Shown here: piece by piece, positions 25,510 to 33,812 of the stretch | Layout: each line of letters opens with the position of its first letter | How positions within the stretch are numbered: the stretch's first letter is position 1 | Assembly (NCBI GenBank): GCA_014730275.1 | Contig: WJIL01000014.1 | Coordinates: 1 to 64,000 of the forward strand | Origin: Candidatus Lokiarchaeota archaeon | GTDB taxonomy: Archaea; Asgardarchaeota; Thorarchaeia; Thorarchaeales; Thorarchaeaceae | Direction of reading: 5' to 3' | Length of the DNA: 64,000 nt | Program-made: the position numbers and the translations under genes | The notes under the pieces: model-generated | Told to the model about the DNA's origin: nothing | Seen by the model: the letters and a program-made list of their open reading frames with translations, nothing else | Database searches by the model: none

Positions 25510-25540
25510 GTCCCGCGAGATGCGGGACTTTTCTTTTTCT
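25510..25540 (+). terminator. Terminator with T-rich tail
   Basis: GTCCCGC (25510-25516) and GCGGGAC (25522-25528) form a perfect 7-bp stem with a GAGAT loop, followed by TTTTCTTTTTCT. A smaller repeat, CGAATG/CATTCG, lies about 60 bp upstream. It marks the end of the ArsR-like transcript before the oppositely oriented signalling cluster. Confidence 0.6.
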
Positions 25541-25585
25541 TTGAAGTTGCTCTGTTTGAGAATCAACGACTGATTCATTATGCAG

Positions 25586-26290
25586 CTACCAGTTCATATT
25601 CACATGCCATTGGGATATCTTTGAATCTGACATGATAGGTACATATTCAATTGGATTTGAAGGCAAGTCCACAGCAGAGGATTTGCGTATTGTCAAGTAG
25701 TGTTTTCCTCTAGAAGTCGATAGGCTTAGAATACCCTGAGCCAAGGAAAATAGCTGATTCATGATGATTTCGTCAGCCGTATCCATATGTATCAGGTAGA
25801 ATTCTTTTGATCCTCTCTTGGTGCTTTCCTCTACGCTCTCTTTGAAAAACTGCACGACATCCCGTGGGAGGAAATCGATGAGCAAGGGGGTCAAACCCTC
25901 AAAAATTACGATTTCTGGCCCTAATACATTCCTCAGCTCTCTCAGCATGATGTTGATTTCATGGAGATGAGGCTGACAGCTATGCTTCCCGAGCGAGTCC
26001 TGACCATATGACGTTTCAAGAATGTGGAACAAATCGCTTTGCATAGATGAGAGCTCTTCCATGAGCTTCCGATTCCTCGCCTCGGTAACTACTTCAAGAG
26101 TATTCATGCCAATCTCAAGGGCTTTTCGGATGAGAGTGAGCATGAAAAGATCATAGTGACTATCCTGTGCTGCACTTACAAGAAAAACATAACCCGGTGG
26201 TGGCTTAATGAGAAGATCTTCAATTATTCTTCCGCCATACGCACGATCACGGGTGTCGTCCATGTTTGTGACCAACTCAGGTTTCTTCAA
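25586..26290 (-). CDS. RecA/KaiC-fold protein lacking a Walker A motif
   Basis: The 234-residue protein keeps the strand order and C-terminal LTIRKSSAVDLPSNPIEY ending of archaeal RadA/KaiC-like ATPases. Where the P-loop should be it reads FLVSAAQDSHYD, so ATP binding looks lost. A hydrophobic strand IVIFEGLTPLL replaces Walker B. It overlaps the receiver gene upstream by 14 bp when begun at TTG 26290; ATG at 26263 is an alternative. It may be a regulatory partner of the KaiC/GvpD-like ATPases nearby, which is inference from position. Confidence 0.55.
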   Translation of the reverse strand: MKKPELVTNMDDTRDRAYGGRIIEDLLIKPPPGYVFLVSAAQDSHYDLFMLTLIRKALEIGMNTLEVVTEARNRKLMEELSSMQSDLFHILETSYGQDSLGKHSCQPHLHEINIMLRELRNVLGPEIVIFEGLTPLLIDFLPRDVVQFFKESVEESTKRGSKEFYLIHMDTADEIIMNQLFSLAQGILSLSTSRGKHYLTIRKSSAVDLPSNPIEYVPIMSDSKISQWHVNMNW

Positions 26291-26654
26291 TTCCCAGATG
26301 TTCTCTAATCAGTTCCACCAGCTCTTTTCCTGAAAAAGGTTTGATGATATAGTCATCACCGCCAGCGTCCTTTCCCCGTGCAATATCTCGCTTCAGGCCC
26401 TTTGCAGTGAAGAACAGAATAGGAGTGTCCTTGAATTTCTCTTTTGATTTCAAAATACTACAAACCTCGTAGCCATCCATTTTCGGAAGCATAACGTCAA
26501 GAAGGATAAGATCAGGTTCGGTTGCTTCTGCTATTTCCAACGCTTCTTCGCCATCAAAGGCACATTCCACGTTGAATCCATGTCGTCCTAGGAATGTCTC
26601 TGCTAGCTGAGTGGTAACGGTTTCATCGTCGACGACCAAAATCGTTGTATCCAT
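26277..26654 (-). CDS. CheY-like response regulator, receiver domain only
   Basis: The 125-residue single receiver has all active-site residues: the acidic pair in LVVDDE, phosphoacceptor Asp in LILLDVMLPKMDG, Thr in LFFTAKG and Lys in IIKPFSG. No output domain is present. It lies between the GvpD-like ATPase (21 bp upstream) and the P-loop-less RecA-fold gene, with which it overlaps, so the three are one operon. It probably signals by protein contact. Confidence 0.88.
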   Translation of the reverse strand: MDTTILVVDDETVTTQLAETFLGRHGFNVECAFDGEEALEIAEATEPDLILLDVMLPKMDGYEVCSILKSKEKFKDTPILFFTAKGLKRDIARGKDAGGDDYIIKPFSGKELVELIREHLGIEET

Positions 26655-26675
26655 GGTTAATCTATCCGTCAGTTT

Positions 26676-28058
26676 TCATTCTATAGGTATTAGGCTGTAG
26701 TCCATGAAGCCCGTTGTTCGGATTGGTTTGACAGCCAAGTAGTTGCTTCGGGGAATCATACCATGCAAGCTTAGCACACCATCAATATCTTCGATTCTGA
26801 GGTGTGTATTTGGAGAGAGTGATTCGCTCTTCACATCTTGATTCATGCCAAGAATACCCATTATCACTCTTCCGGTTTGAGATAGGGATGCAGTCACCGC
26901 CCCCACAAGGCTTCGAACAGCTCGAACACCATAGCGGTTTTCCAATGAATCCAAAGATAACAGAGCTGTGGCAGTCTGGTTGAATTCTCGTTCTAGTTGA
27001 GTACTCTCATATCGAATTTCCTGCAATGTTTTCCATGGGTCATCGTCCAATTCTCTACAATTTGGAAGATCTCTGGATGTCTGTCGGCCGAAGAAGACAA
27101 CTTGGTGAGAGATTTTCTCCGTCCCTACAAAACGCCTTAATCCATCAATGAACCGATCGGGTGACCAGCCTTCCGGTAAGAGTACAATAGCGGGCCGACC
27201 AAGATTCAAATGGTTCGAAAGGAACGGAATGTAGATTGTTTCCAAATATGGAGCTGCCAGATTCTCTACTTCCAGTAGATTCATAGAACCTTTCTTGAGA
27301 CCTCCGCCAAGCAAATCATCAAGGCTCTCGTTTCCGGTGGATACGGTTCGATCAGATAAATCTTCGATGGGTTCCTTCTCAACGGTGATTGCTGGATACT
27401 GATGCTGATACCATGGTATAGATGTAAATCTTCCATTATGGAGTGTGAAAAGAAACGCCTCTTGCTCCAAGGCATGACAGCGCATCTTCTCTATTACCAA
27501 CTCACGGTACATTCTCTCATGTTTGTGTATCTTTCTGAGGTTGACAACAAGATCGGAGAGATGCCGAAGCGATACATTCAGAGGGCGAGCTAGATCTCCT
27601 TCTGCAACCAGCACAAGACGCTTCTTTGATCCACGAGCTTGCCGTGTTACCAAACGCTGCATTCTCGCTCTATCAGATTCGCGCAGATAATGAAGTAGAT
27701 TGCTCCACGAATCGATTATCACAACGTCGGCCGTTTCTAGGCCTTTAGGACTCTCAACAAAAGGTGACAGAACATCTGAGAGCGTTGAGCCAGCACAGTC
27801 CTCAACCGAGACGATATTAGGGCTCACGGGAATGAATCTGTCTTCCCAAGAGTCTGAGAATCCTGAAACCGAATTCCTTGTAAATTCGATGTTCTCGCTC
27901 GTAGTTATTAGAAGGCATGTGTCTTCTCTGGATCTGAACAGTTCTGAGGCGAAGAGACTTTTCCCTGTACCAGGAAGTCCTAAAACGGCCACTATATAGC
28001 CTCGACTGGTATCCAGGGCCTCCAAGAAACTGGAGGGCATAGCCCCATTAGTGCTCAT
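26676..28058 (-). CDS. GvpD/KaiC-like double RecA-domain protein
   Basis: The 460-residue protein has an intact P-loop at residues 27-34 (GLPGTGKS) and a Walker B-like strand VVIIDSWSN in domain 1. The second RecA-like domain begins near residue 230 with STGNESLDDLLGGGLKKGS, but the P-loop position reads EVENLAAPYLE, so only one site should bind ATP. The arrangement resembles GvpD, the gas-vesicle regulator, and KaiC relatives. No gas-vesicle genes are present. It heads an operon with a receiver and a RecA-fold protein. Confidence 0.75.
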   Translation of the reverse strand: MSTNGAMPSSFLEALDTSRGYIVAVLGLPGTGKSLFASELFRSREDTCLLITTSENIEFTRNSVSGFSDSWEDRFIPVSPNIVSVEDCAGSTLSDVLSPFVESPKGLETADVVIIDSWSNLLHYLRESDRARMQRLVTRQARGSKKRLVLVAEGDLARPLNVSLRHLSDLVVNLRKIHKHERMYRELVIEKMRCHALEQEAFLFTLHNGRFTSIPWYQHQYPAITVEKEPIEDLSDRTVSTGNESLDDLLGGGLKKGSMNLLEVENLAAPYLETIYIPFLSNHLNLGRPAIVLLPEGWSPDRFIDGLRRFVGTEKISHQVVFFGRQTSRDLPNCRELDDDPWKTLQEIRYESTQLEREFNQTATALLSLDSLENRYGVRAVRSLVGAVTASLSQTGRVIMGILGMNQDVKSESLSPNTHLRIEDIDGVLSLHGMIPRSNYLAVKPIRTTGFMDYSLIPIE

Positions 28059-28180
28059 ATGTAGTTTTCCCCTTGCTTAATACACTTCTTTCAAAATAGA
28101 GTATATATAGCTACGTCTAATATAACGGCATTTAGCAGTATATTTGTCTGAAATTAAAACAACAAATAGCAGGTTTTAGT

Positions 28181-29767
28181 TCAAAGAGACTCTTCTAAGC
28201 GTGTGATGAAGGTTTTGAAATATGGACATATTTGTCTCATCCAGAAAAGATTACCAAAGCATTCCTTACCCAAGGATGTTCGTTCGACTCTACATTCGAA
28301 GTTTTTCTCAGGATCAAAGAAGATACACGTATCGCTTTCGATCGATGAGTCTTGATAGATGTTCCTGCGAACATCACGCATAAGAGACGCATTCTCCGAA
28401 TGGAGCCAGGATTCCGCCGATCCCAGCAGTTCATGGATCTCTTCTAGCAACTCTTCATCTGGAGAAGAATCCCGCTCCCATTCTGTCATGATTTCGCTTA
28501 CTTTGGCATTGAACACAAAAAGTGGATGGTCAGTTTCAGCTGAAATCTCTGCCGCTTCTCGATACAATTCGATAGCTGTATCGAAATCCTGAGCCATGAA
28601 ATGAGCATCAGCAGCTAGGAATAGACCTAATCGCATAATCTGCTTCATCTGAGATTTCTCTGCAATTCGAATACCTTCTTCATATCTCTTCAAAGCATTC
28701 TCGGTATTTCCCTTTCTTAGGGCGACGTCTCCAAGATTGATCGTTGCAGTTGCAATTCCTATGAGGTACTCTGCTTCTTCACTGATTTCTAGGGCTCTCT
28801 GATTGTATGTTTGCATCTGATTGATTTGACCTAACGATTTGTCGATTTCACCAACATTAATCAGAGTCTTGGCAAGCCCAATTTGATCATTTAGACGCTG
28901 TTGAAGAACAAGTAACTCCTCGAAGTTATCACGGGCATCTTGCAACTGTCCTTTATCCAGCAAGAGTACGCCCTTGAGATTCCTAGCATTTGCTAGCCCC
29001 TGAATGTAGCCCATACGGTCATACTTTCTTAGGGCTGAGTTGGTCAAACTGAGTGCACGATCATACTCATTGGAAATCCAGAGCGCGTGTGCTCTATAAT
29101 ACCTAATGTCGGTCAATGCAAGTTGATGATTCAAGTGTTTTGCAGTACTATGGGCTGAATCGAGACGAATCAAACCTTCTTCTCTAGATTTGGACTGGGC
29201 TAGGAGAGCTGCTAGAATAATCCTTGGACGCAGCAAAGCGGCCTGCACACCTTCTCGGACTTTGGCATCAGTTGAGGTTGCCTTTGTTACTTTGTCAATG
29301 CTTTCACTGGCCACCTCCCTAGCTCTTCCATAGTATCCCAAATCGACAAGAACAGATGCGAGCTCACCTGAAAGCTCAGCGTAGGCTATGTAGTCTTTCT
29401 CTTGCCAGAGCTGATTAACGTAGTTCCGCAAGTTGTTCAGCCATCGAGGATCCAGACTCTGTCTGCAATAGGCAGCCGCAGCGTAGCCTTTCGCTGTAAG
29501 ATTGTTTGACTCCTTTGCAAGGATCTGGTTGAAGCCATACTTCCCCCTTAGGAAACTAGCCTTTGCACACATGGCGACGAGGCCCGAGCTTCTGTTAGTG
29601 CATTCCCCACTTCCAACATATTCGGTCAAAACATCAGTAAAAGATCTGAAGCGGTCCTTGCCAGCTTTGGTTTCGACAGAGAATCTTTGCTCTATTTCTT
29701 GTATTTCGGTAGGAGTGAGTCGATTCTCGTACATTCTGAATTCGGGAATGATAGAGCCTTCTGTCAA
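28181..29767 (-). CDS. TPR-repeat protein with a four-cysteine tail
   Basis: The 528-residue soluble protein is built of tetratricopeptide repeats through residues 60-460 (for example AEYLIGIATATINLGDVAL, ALKRYEEGIRIAEKS). The last 50 residues carry four cysteines at exactly 11-residue intervals (C-x10-C-x10-C-x10-C), which could bind a metal or an iron-sulfur cluster. The start is TTG 29767 or ATG 29734. It lies upstream of the GvpD-like gene on the same strand (122-bp gap) and may be its interaction partner. Confidence 0.75.
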   Translation of the reverse strand: MTEGSIIPEFRMYENRLTPTEIQEIEQRFSVETKAGKDRFRSFTDVLTEYVGSGECTNRSSGLVAMCAKASFLRGKYGFNQILAKESNNLTAKGYAAAAYCRQSLDPRWLNNLRNYVNQLWQEKDYIAYAELSGELASVLVDLGYYGRAREVASESIDKVTKATSTDAKVREGVQAALLRPRIILAALLAQSKSREEGLIRLDSAHSTAKHLNHQLALTDIRYYRAHALWISNEYDRALSLTNSALRKYDRMGYIQGLANARNLKGVLLLDKGQLQDARDNFEELLVLQQRLNDQIGLAKTLINVGEIDKSLGQINQMQTYNQRALEISEEAEYLIGIATATINLGDVALRKGNTENALKRYEEGIRIAEKSQMKQIMRLGLFLAADAHFMAQDFDTAIELYREAAEISAETDHPLFVFNAKVSEIMTEWERDSSPDEELLEEIHELLGSAESWLHSENASLMRDVRRNIYQDSSIESDTCIFFDPEKNFECRVERTSLGKECFGNLFWMRQICPYFKTFITRLEESL

Positions 29768-30026
29768 AGTTACGAGCCTTCCATTAGTCGACTAATTATT
29801 TCACAGCGTCATCTGCCCTTGCTTAATGAAAAGGATTCTAGTGTCTTTCTCCTCTTTTATGGGCTTGGTTGCAAGGCAATAATTCCTTTTTAGCAGCCGC
29901 AACCTCTCAAGCGCTGTTGTCATACCTTTCATCTTACTTATGATACTTTCGTAGACCTACTAACAAAAAGTCAGCCAAACAAAGGTTAAAACGCACGTAT
30001 CTACATGCAAGATTGGGTGTATACCC

Positions 30027-30779
30027 ATGACTAAGGAGAGAGTCAGTTCAGGAGTAGCAGGTTTAGATACCATGCTTGGAGGAGGATATGTCACCGGGCG
30101 GACTATGCTCGTAGCAGGCGGACCTGGAACCGGCAAAACAATTCTAACGTGGCATTTTCTTTTTGAGGGGATTGCTAATGATGAGAATGTCGTACTTGTC
30201 TCGCTGGATCAGGGTCAAGAAACAATAGTCACTGACATCTCGGAATTTGGATGGCGCCCAGACCGTGCAGTAAAATCAGGCAATCTTACCATACTTAGCG
30301 GGAAACTCGACATAGTCCCAACAGACGACCATTATGAGTACGTAATCAGCTTCGAGGAACCATTTCTACGAGAACAACCTCTGACCGTACCTAGATTGGC
30401 AGAGCTAATCAACAAGAAGGCGAAAGAAACCGACGCTTCACGTATTGCCATAGATGGCCTTGGCCCGCTTGTTGAGCTCGCAGGAGACGAGTTCCGCGTT
30501 AGACAACTGGTCTATGGATTCATTCAGGATTTGAATTCTAGAAACAACACGATACTGCTGACTCATGAACTCCGGAAATCCAATCAGGCAAACAATGATC
30601 TGCCCTACTTCCTCAGCGATGGTGTGATAGAATTGGACATGTTATACAGTTCTGGCGACTATGTCAGAACGATGCGAATTGTCAAGGTTCGAGGAATCAA
30701 ACACGTCATGAAACCGGTCATGTTCAAAATCTCTGATGATGGCATTGTTGCATTTCCAGAAGCTCGCCTTCCGGAGTAG
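30027..30779 (+). CDS. Single-domain KaiC-like ATPase
   Basis: The 250-residue protein begins with SSGVAGLDTMLGGGY, the KaiC-family lead-in, followed by a P-loop at residues 31-38 (GGPGTGKT) and a Walker B strand IAIDGLGPL. The position of the usual acidic pair after strand 2 reads VSLDQGQE, so the catalytic Glu is changed. Related archaeal proteins act as nucleotide-dependent signalling switches. It faces two receiver genes with a 9-bp convergent gap. Confidence 0.85.
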   Translation: MTKERVSSGVAGLDTMLGGGYVTGRTMLVAGGPGTGKTILTWHFLFEGIANDENVVLVSLDQGQETIVTDISEFGWRPDRAVKSGNLTILSGKLDIVPTDDHYEYVISFEEPFLREQPLTVPRLAELINKKAKETDASRIAIDGLGPLVELAGDEFRVRQLVYGFIQDLNSRNNTILLTHELRKSNQANNDLPYFLSDGVIELDMLYSSGDYVRTMRIVKVRGIKHVMKPVMFKISDDGIVAFPEARLPE

Positions 30780-30787
30780 GTGTATCC

Positions 30788-31159
30788 CTAGTAGCGAAGA
30801 ACTGGAGTTACCTTCTTGACGGTATCAATCAAATCGTAGGTGCTGAATGGTTTCTGCAAGAATGCTCGGGCTCCAGCAGCGAGAACCTTCTCCGAGTAGC
30901 CGCCTATTGCGTCCGAAATCGTCACAATAGACATGAGGGGATCTATATCTAGAAGGTCCTGAATAAGTCTCAGACTCTCAATTTCGGGTATCTGAAAGTC
31001 AACAATCACGATATCAGGTTCTTTTCTAATACACTGATCGAGAAGGTCTGCTTTGTTTGATACTTCTGCAAGGACTTCCATCCCAGCGTTCTCAATTTCC
31101 ATCTTCAGAAGTACACAAAGAAAGGATATATCCCCGGCAACGATGACCTTTGTATCCAT
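30788..31159 (-). CDS. Receiver-domain protein with an altered acidic pocket
   Basis: The 123-residue CheY-like protein keeps the phosphoacceptor Asp (IVIVDFQIPE), the Ser/Thr position (IVTISDA) and Lys (LQKPFS). The usual acidic pair after strand 1 reads VAGDISF, with Gly for the first Asp, which may weaken Mg binding. It is 59 bp downstream of another receiver on the same strand and converges on the KaiC-like gene, a layout that suggests a signalling pair. Confidence 0.8.
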   Translation of the reverse strand: MDTKVIVAGDISFLCVLLKMEIENAGMEVLAEVSNKADLLDQCIRKEPDIVIVDFQIPEIESLRLIQDLLDIDPLMSIVTISDAIGGYSEKVLAAGARAFLQKPFSTYDLIDTVKKVTPVLRY

Positions 31160-31218
31160 GCATATGCCTCTTTTTCGTATCTTTCTCCCGATATGTGAAC
31201 TTGTTTACTTAATGTGTA

Positions 31219-31581
31219 TTAGGATTCGACCGCACTTTCTACCAAGTCTAGCATATGGCGAATCGTAACAGGCTTCAATCCAAAGCTTGCAGCACCTTGA
31301 TTCATAGCCTGATTTCGAACGTTAGCATCAGCACTTATGAAAACAATCTTCGTACTGTCGTCGATGCTCCGCATCTCTTTCATAGCCTGTAGGCCATCCT
31401 TATTGGGCATTCTATGATCTAAGATTACTACTTCTGGCTTTGGATCCATCTCTTTGAACATCTCTACGGCCTCTTCTCCATCGTATGCATCAGCCACTAC
31501 CTCATGTCCTTTAATGGCAAAGACATCCTTGTAAAGGCGATGCAGAATTGCTTCGTCATCAACTATGAAGATTTTAGCCAC
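31219..31581 (-). CDS. CheY-like response regulator, receiver domain only
   Basis: The 120-residue receiver is complete: IFIVDDEAI acidic pair, VVILDHRMPNKDG with the phosphoacceptor, VFISADA with the conserved hydroxyl residue and LKPVT with the Lys. There is no output domain. Upstream is a 1.1-kb gene-free region, so its transcript begins there. The second receiver follows it in the same operon. The cognate kinase is not obvious; the histidine kinase at 60.4 kb is one candidate. Confidence 0.87.
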   Translation of the reverse strand: MAKIFIVDDEAILHRLYKDVFAIKGHEVVADAYDGEEAVEMFKEMDPKPEVVILDHRMPNKDGLQAMKEMRSIDDSTKIVFISADANVRNQAMNQGAASFGLKPVTIRHMLDLVESAVES

Positions 31582-32045
31582 AGAGTAGCACCCTCGCGTT
31601 GCTGGATTACATACTTCGCACTAGGTATCATTAGTCCCTGTGATATAAATGTTCTATGTGCTTGTCCCCTCTTCCCTTCGTCTCCTCAATTCCAGCTTTT
31701 CGATTTTTTTGAATTGCCTTTTCGCTTACATCCTTTCGATTTTTCGAAAAGATTATCCTTCGAATTTTCATTTATGTTAATGTTTAGTTGTTCTTAGCCG
31801 GATTGCCGCTGTCTCTGAATGACCGGCAAAAAACAGAGGCAATTGGAAAACAACCCCGCACAGTACAGTTGTTCTTTCTTACATCTTCACCTATTCTTAA
31901 TTCCTCTTAATTCACCACACAGTCTTTATCAATTCCACCCCAAGCCAAAAAATCTGTATTCAATTATCAAATACACCTACTCATTCCAATCCCCAATACC
32001 GCCCTAAGTCATACTCAAAAAGTGTGTACTCCTACTATTTTTTGC

Positions 32046-32063
32046 AAATACCCACGGGTATTT
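32046..32063. repeat. 18-bp palindrome
   Basis: AAATACCC-AC-GGGTATTT is a perfect 8-2-8 inverted repeat, closely followed by CCAAGTTTGG. In an otherwise AT-rich gap such symmetry suggests a binding site for a dimeric DNA-binding protein. Confidence 0.4.
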
Positions 32064-32658
32064 AGTCCAAGTTTGGGTACATCAACACTATAATACACTT
32101 TTCGAGTATATGAAAGATCTACAGTCATGAAAATTACAAAGTATCATCCCACAAAAAATCGCAGATATATTAGATAAACAAAAAGGCAGCGTATATATAT
32201 AATATATAATAGAATTAACATAATACATATTATAATTCCTTTTTACGGAAGATTTTGTACCAAATTCCGGCATTATATTTATTACTAATAATTAGTTAGG
32301 TAATAATGTAAATCGGAAGGGAGCGGGATAATATTTCGAAAAATCGACAGCTAGTGAGTGATAGATAGGGTATTTTGGTAGAGAAAAACAGTGGAAATAA
32401 TGGCGGAAAAGGCCCATAAGTCTAAACAACTGGACAGAGGATAGAAGAACGAAAAGCAAGTAGAGAAGATTTCCAGATAGACAGATTCATGGTTCAGAGC
32501 AGTAGTAAATACATTGAGAGCAAAGACATCTGCTTTTTTAGTGCAGAAAGGCCCCTCTACCCTAGCTAGAAGCACGAAAGACACGAAGATCTCACATGAG
32601 GTAGGAATGAATGCGTGCAGGAGGGGAATGTGAAAACTGCAAAGAAACCCGCAAAGAG

Positions 32659-32666
32659 TTATATTT
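32659..32666 (+). promoter_or_regulatory. TATA box before the 169-residue membrane protein
   Basis: GCAAAGAGTTATATTTG gives a BRE-like purine stretch and a TATA element. The predicted start about 25 bp downstream leaves a short leader with GGGAG before ATG 32698. Confidence 0.5.
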
Positions 32667-32697
32667 GTAATTCCAAGCTAGTTATAGGGAGCTAGCA

Positions 32698-33207
32698 ATG
32701 GAGAATATTCAGAAGCAGGGTATTCTATCAAACAGCATACTGATTCTCTCGTTCCTCGTTCCGTTTATGATAGTAGTATCAATGAGCGAGCGTTTTCCGT
32801 ATTGGTTGGTATATGCTCCTGTGTGGATACTGGGGGTACAAGAAGGCGTTTGGTATGGAGGACCAACCCCCATGCCAATGTTACTGTTTTTCTTCTGGCT
32901 TCCATACGTATACGTGGGTTGGGAATTCAAGAGGCTTGCAGAAGGGCGTTTGGAAAGCTGGTTTGATTTTTCCTTGCGAACGCTCATTGCTTCTGTTCTT
33001 GCAGTAGTTTTTGTCATACCAAATTCCTTTGTTCAGAGTGGATCTGGCCCCGAAGGGCCTGTATACTCACAGTACATTCCACTTCCAATCTTGCCTGTTC
33101 TCGCATTGATAATAGGCTGGAAATTCAAACCGGAGACAGGAGAAGAGCCATGGGAGGAAGAAGAATCTGAAAGTGAAGCCGATGAAACAGATTCGCCCTT
33201 GGCTTGA
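32698..33207 (+). CDS. Four-helix membrane protein, unknown function
   Basis: The 169-residue protein has hydrophobic helices at about residues 10-28, 35-50, 57-75 and 92-110, with another near 130-142. It ends in a strongly acidic tail (EEPWEEEESESEADE). Motifs repeated in its decayed neighbour are LPYVYVGWEF and YIPLPI. A TATA box, GGGAG ribosome site and good start context support expression. No family name is known to me. Confidence 0.6.
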   Translation: MENIQKQGILSNSILILSFLVPFMIVVSMSERFPYWLVYAPVWILGVQEGVWYGGPTPMPMLLFFFWLPYVYVGWEFKRLAEGRLESWFDFSLRTLIASVLAVVFVIPNSFVQSGSGPEGPVYSQYIPLPILPVLALIIGWKFKPETGEEPWEEEESESEADETDSPLA

Positions 33208-33280
33208 ACCATGCAATCGGAAATGGAATCAGGCAAGAAAGCTTATCTCTATTGTATGAGAAGTATAGTATGGTGGTCTC

Positions 33281-33732
33281 ATGGAAGGGGATATTCAAAC
33301 GGTTCTCAAGAACAACAGCCTGCTTGTGCTTTCCTTTTTGTGTCCGTATATGTTTGGGATATCATTTAGCGAAACTCACCCCGGCGGAGGATTGATGGCT
33401 CCGATATGGTTTCTGGGAATCCAAGATGGAATTCTCAGCCCGGCCCAATCCTGTATGTACTAATAGTGGGGTTCACTTACTGGATTCCCTATGTATACGT
33501 AGGGTACGAATTCAGAAGGCTAGCATATGATGAAGAAGATAGCTGATCGAGATTTAGGTTCAGAGTACTGGTATCTACATTCATTGTCATTCTTCAGGTT
33601 GTATGGATATCATACATTAACATGACTCATGGATCCGCACAAAGACTATACATTCCCTTACCAATAGTCTCAGTTGCTGCAATCATTCTAGGTAGAAGAT
33701 TCGTTCCGGGAGGATCTGAAGAACCATGGTGA
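33281..33732 (+). pseudogene. Decayed tandem copy of the 169-residue membrane protein
   Basis: ATG 33281 opens a frame matching the upstream gene (LLVLSFLCPYMFG, APIWFLGIQDGI). A frameshift at about 33434-33445 moves the match into another frame (YWIPYVYVGYEFRRL). There TGA 33544-33546 replaces a Trp of the intact copy (DS-stop against ESW). The frame then continues to YIPLPIVSVAAIILG and SEEPW, ending at TGA 33730-33732. Two lesions make this a pseudogene of a local duplication. Confidence 0.8.
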
Positions 33733-33812
33733 ATGCTGAAGTGCACGACTACTAAGCATCTGGTGATATGTTTAAGAGTAATATTCTTTCTATGAAACAG
33801 GAGGCTCGATAA

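Larger units (their letters stand above)
31582..32697. other. AT-rich, gene-free divergent region with a nearly G-free tract
   Basis: About 1.1 kb separates the receiver operon (minus) from a small membrane protein (plus). Positions 31873-32000 contain only 3 G but about 42 C on the plus strand. Positions 31680-31770 repeat TTTCGATTTTT-like words. 32160-32300 is almost pure A/T with runs such as ATATATAATATATAAT, and an imperfect inverted repeat TTATTAC/GTAATAA lies near 32280-32310. The open frames here have low-complexity translations and no homology that I can see. Long leaders, an unknown RNA or a replication-related element are possible. Confidence 0.4.

Noticed and set aside
26676-28058. 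Gas-vesicle gene cluster
   Set aside because: The GvpD-like ATPase has no structural gvpA, gvpF or gvpN neighbour, so gas-vesicle function is not supported.
31819-32007. 62-codon ORF in the G-poor tract
   Set aside because: Composition follows the base bias (Ser, Pro, His, Tyr) and there is no structure or ribosome site.
32383-32400. ACAGTGGAAATAATGG as an origin recognition box
   Set aside because: Only a partial match to archaeal mini-ORB elements, single copy, and no Orc1/Cdc6 gene nearby.
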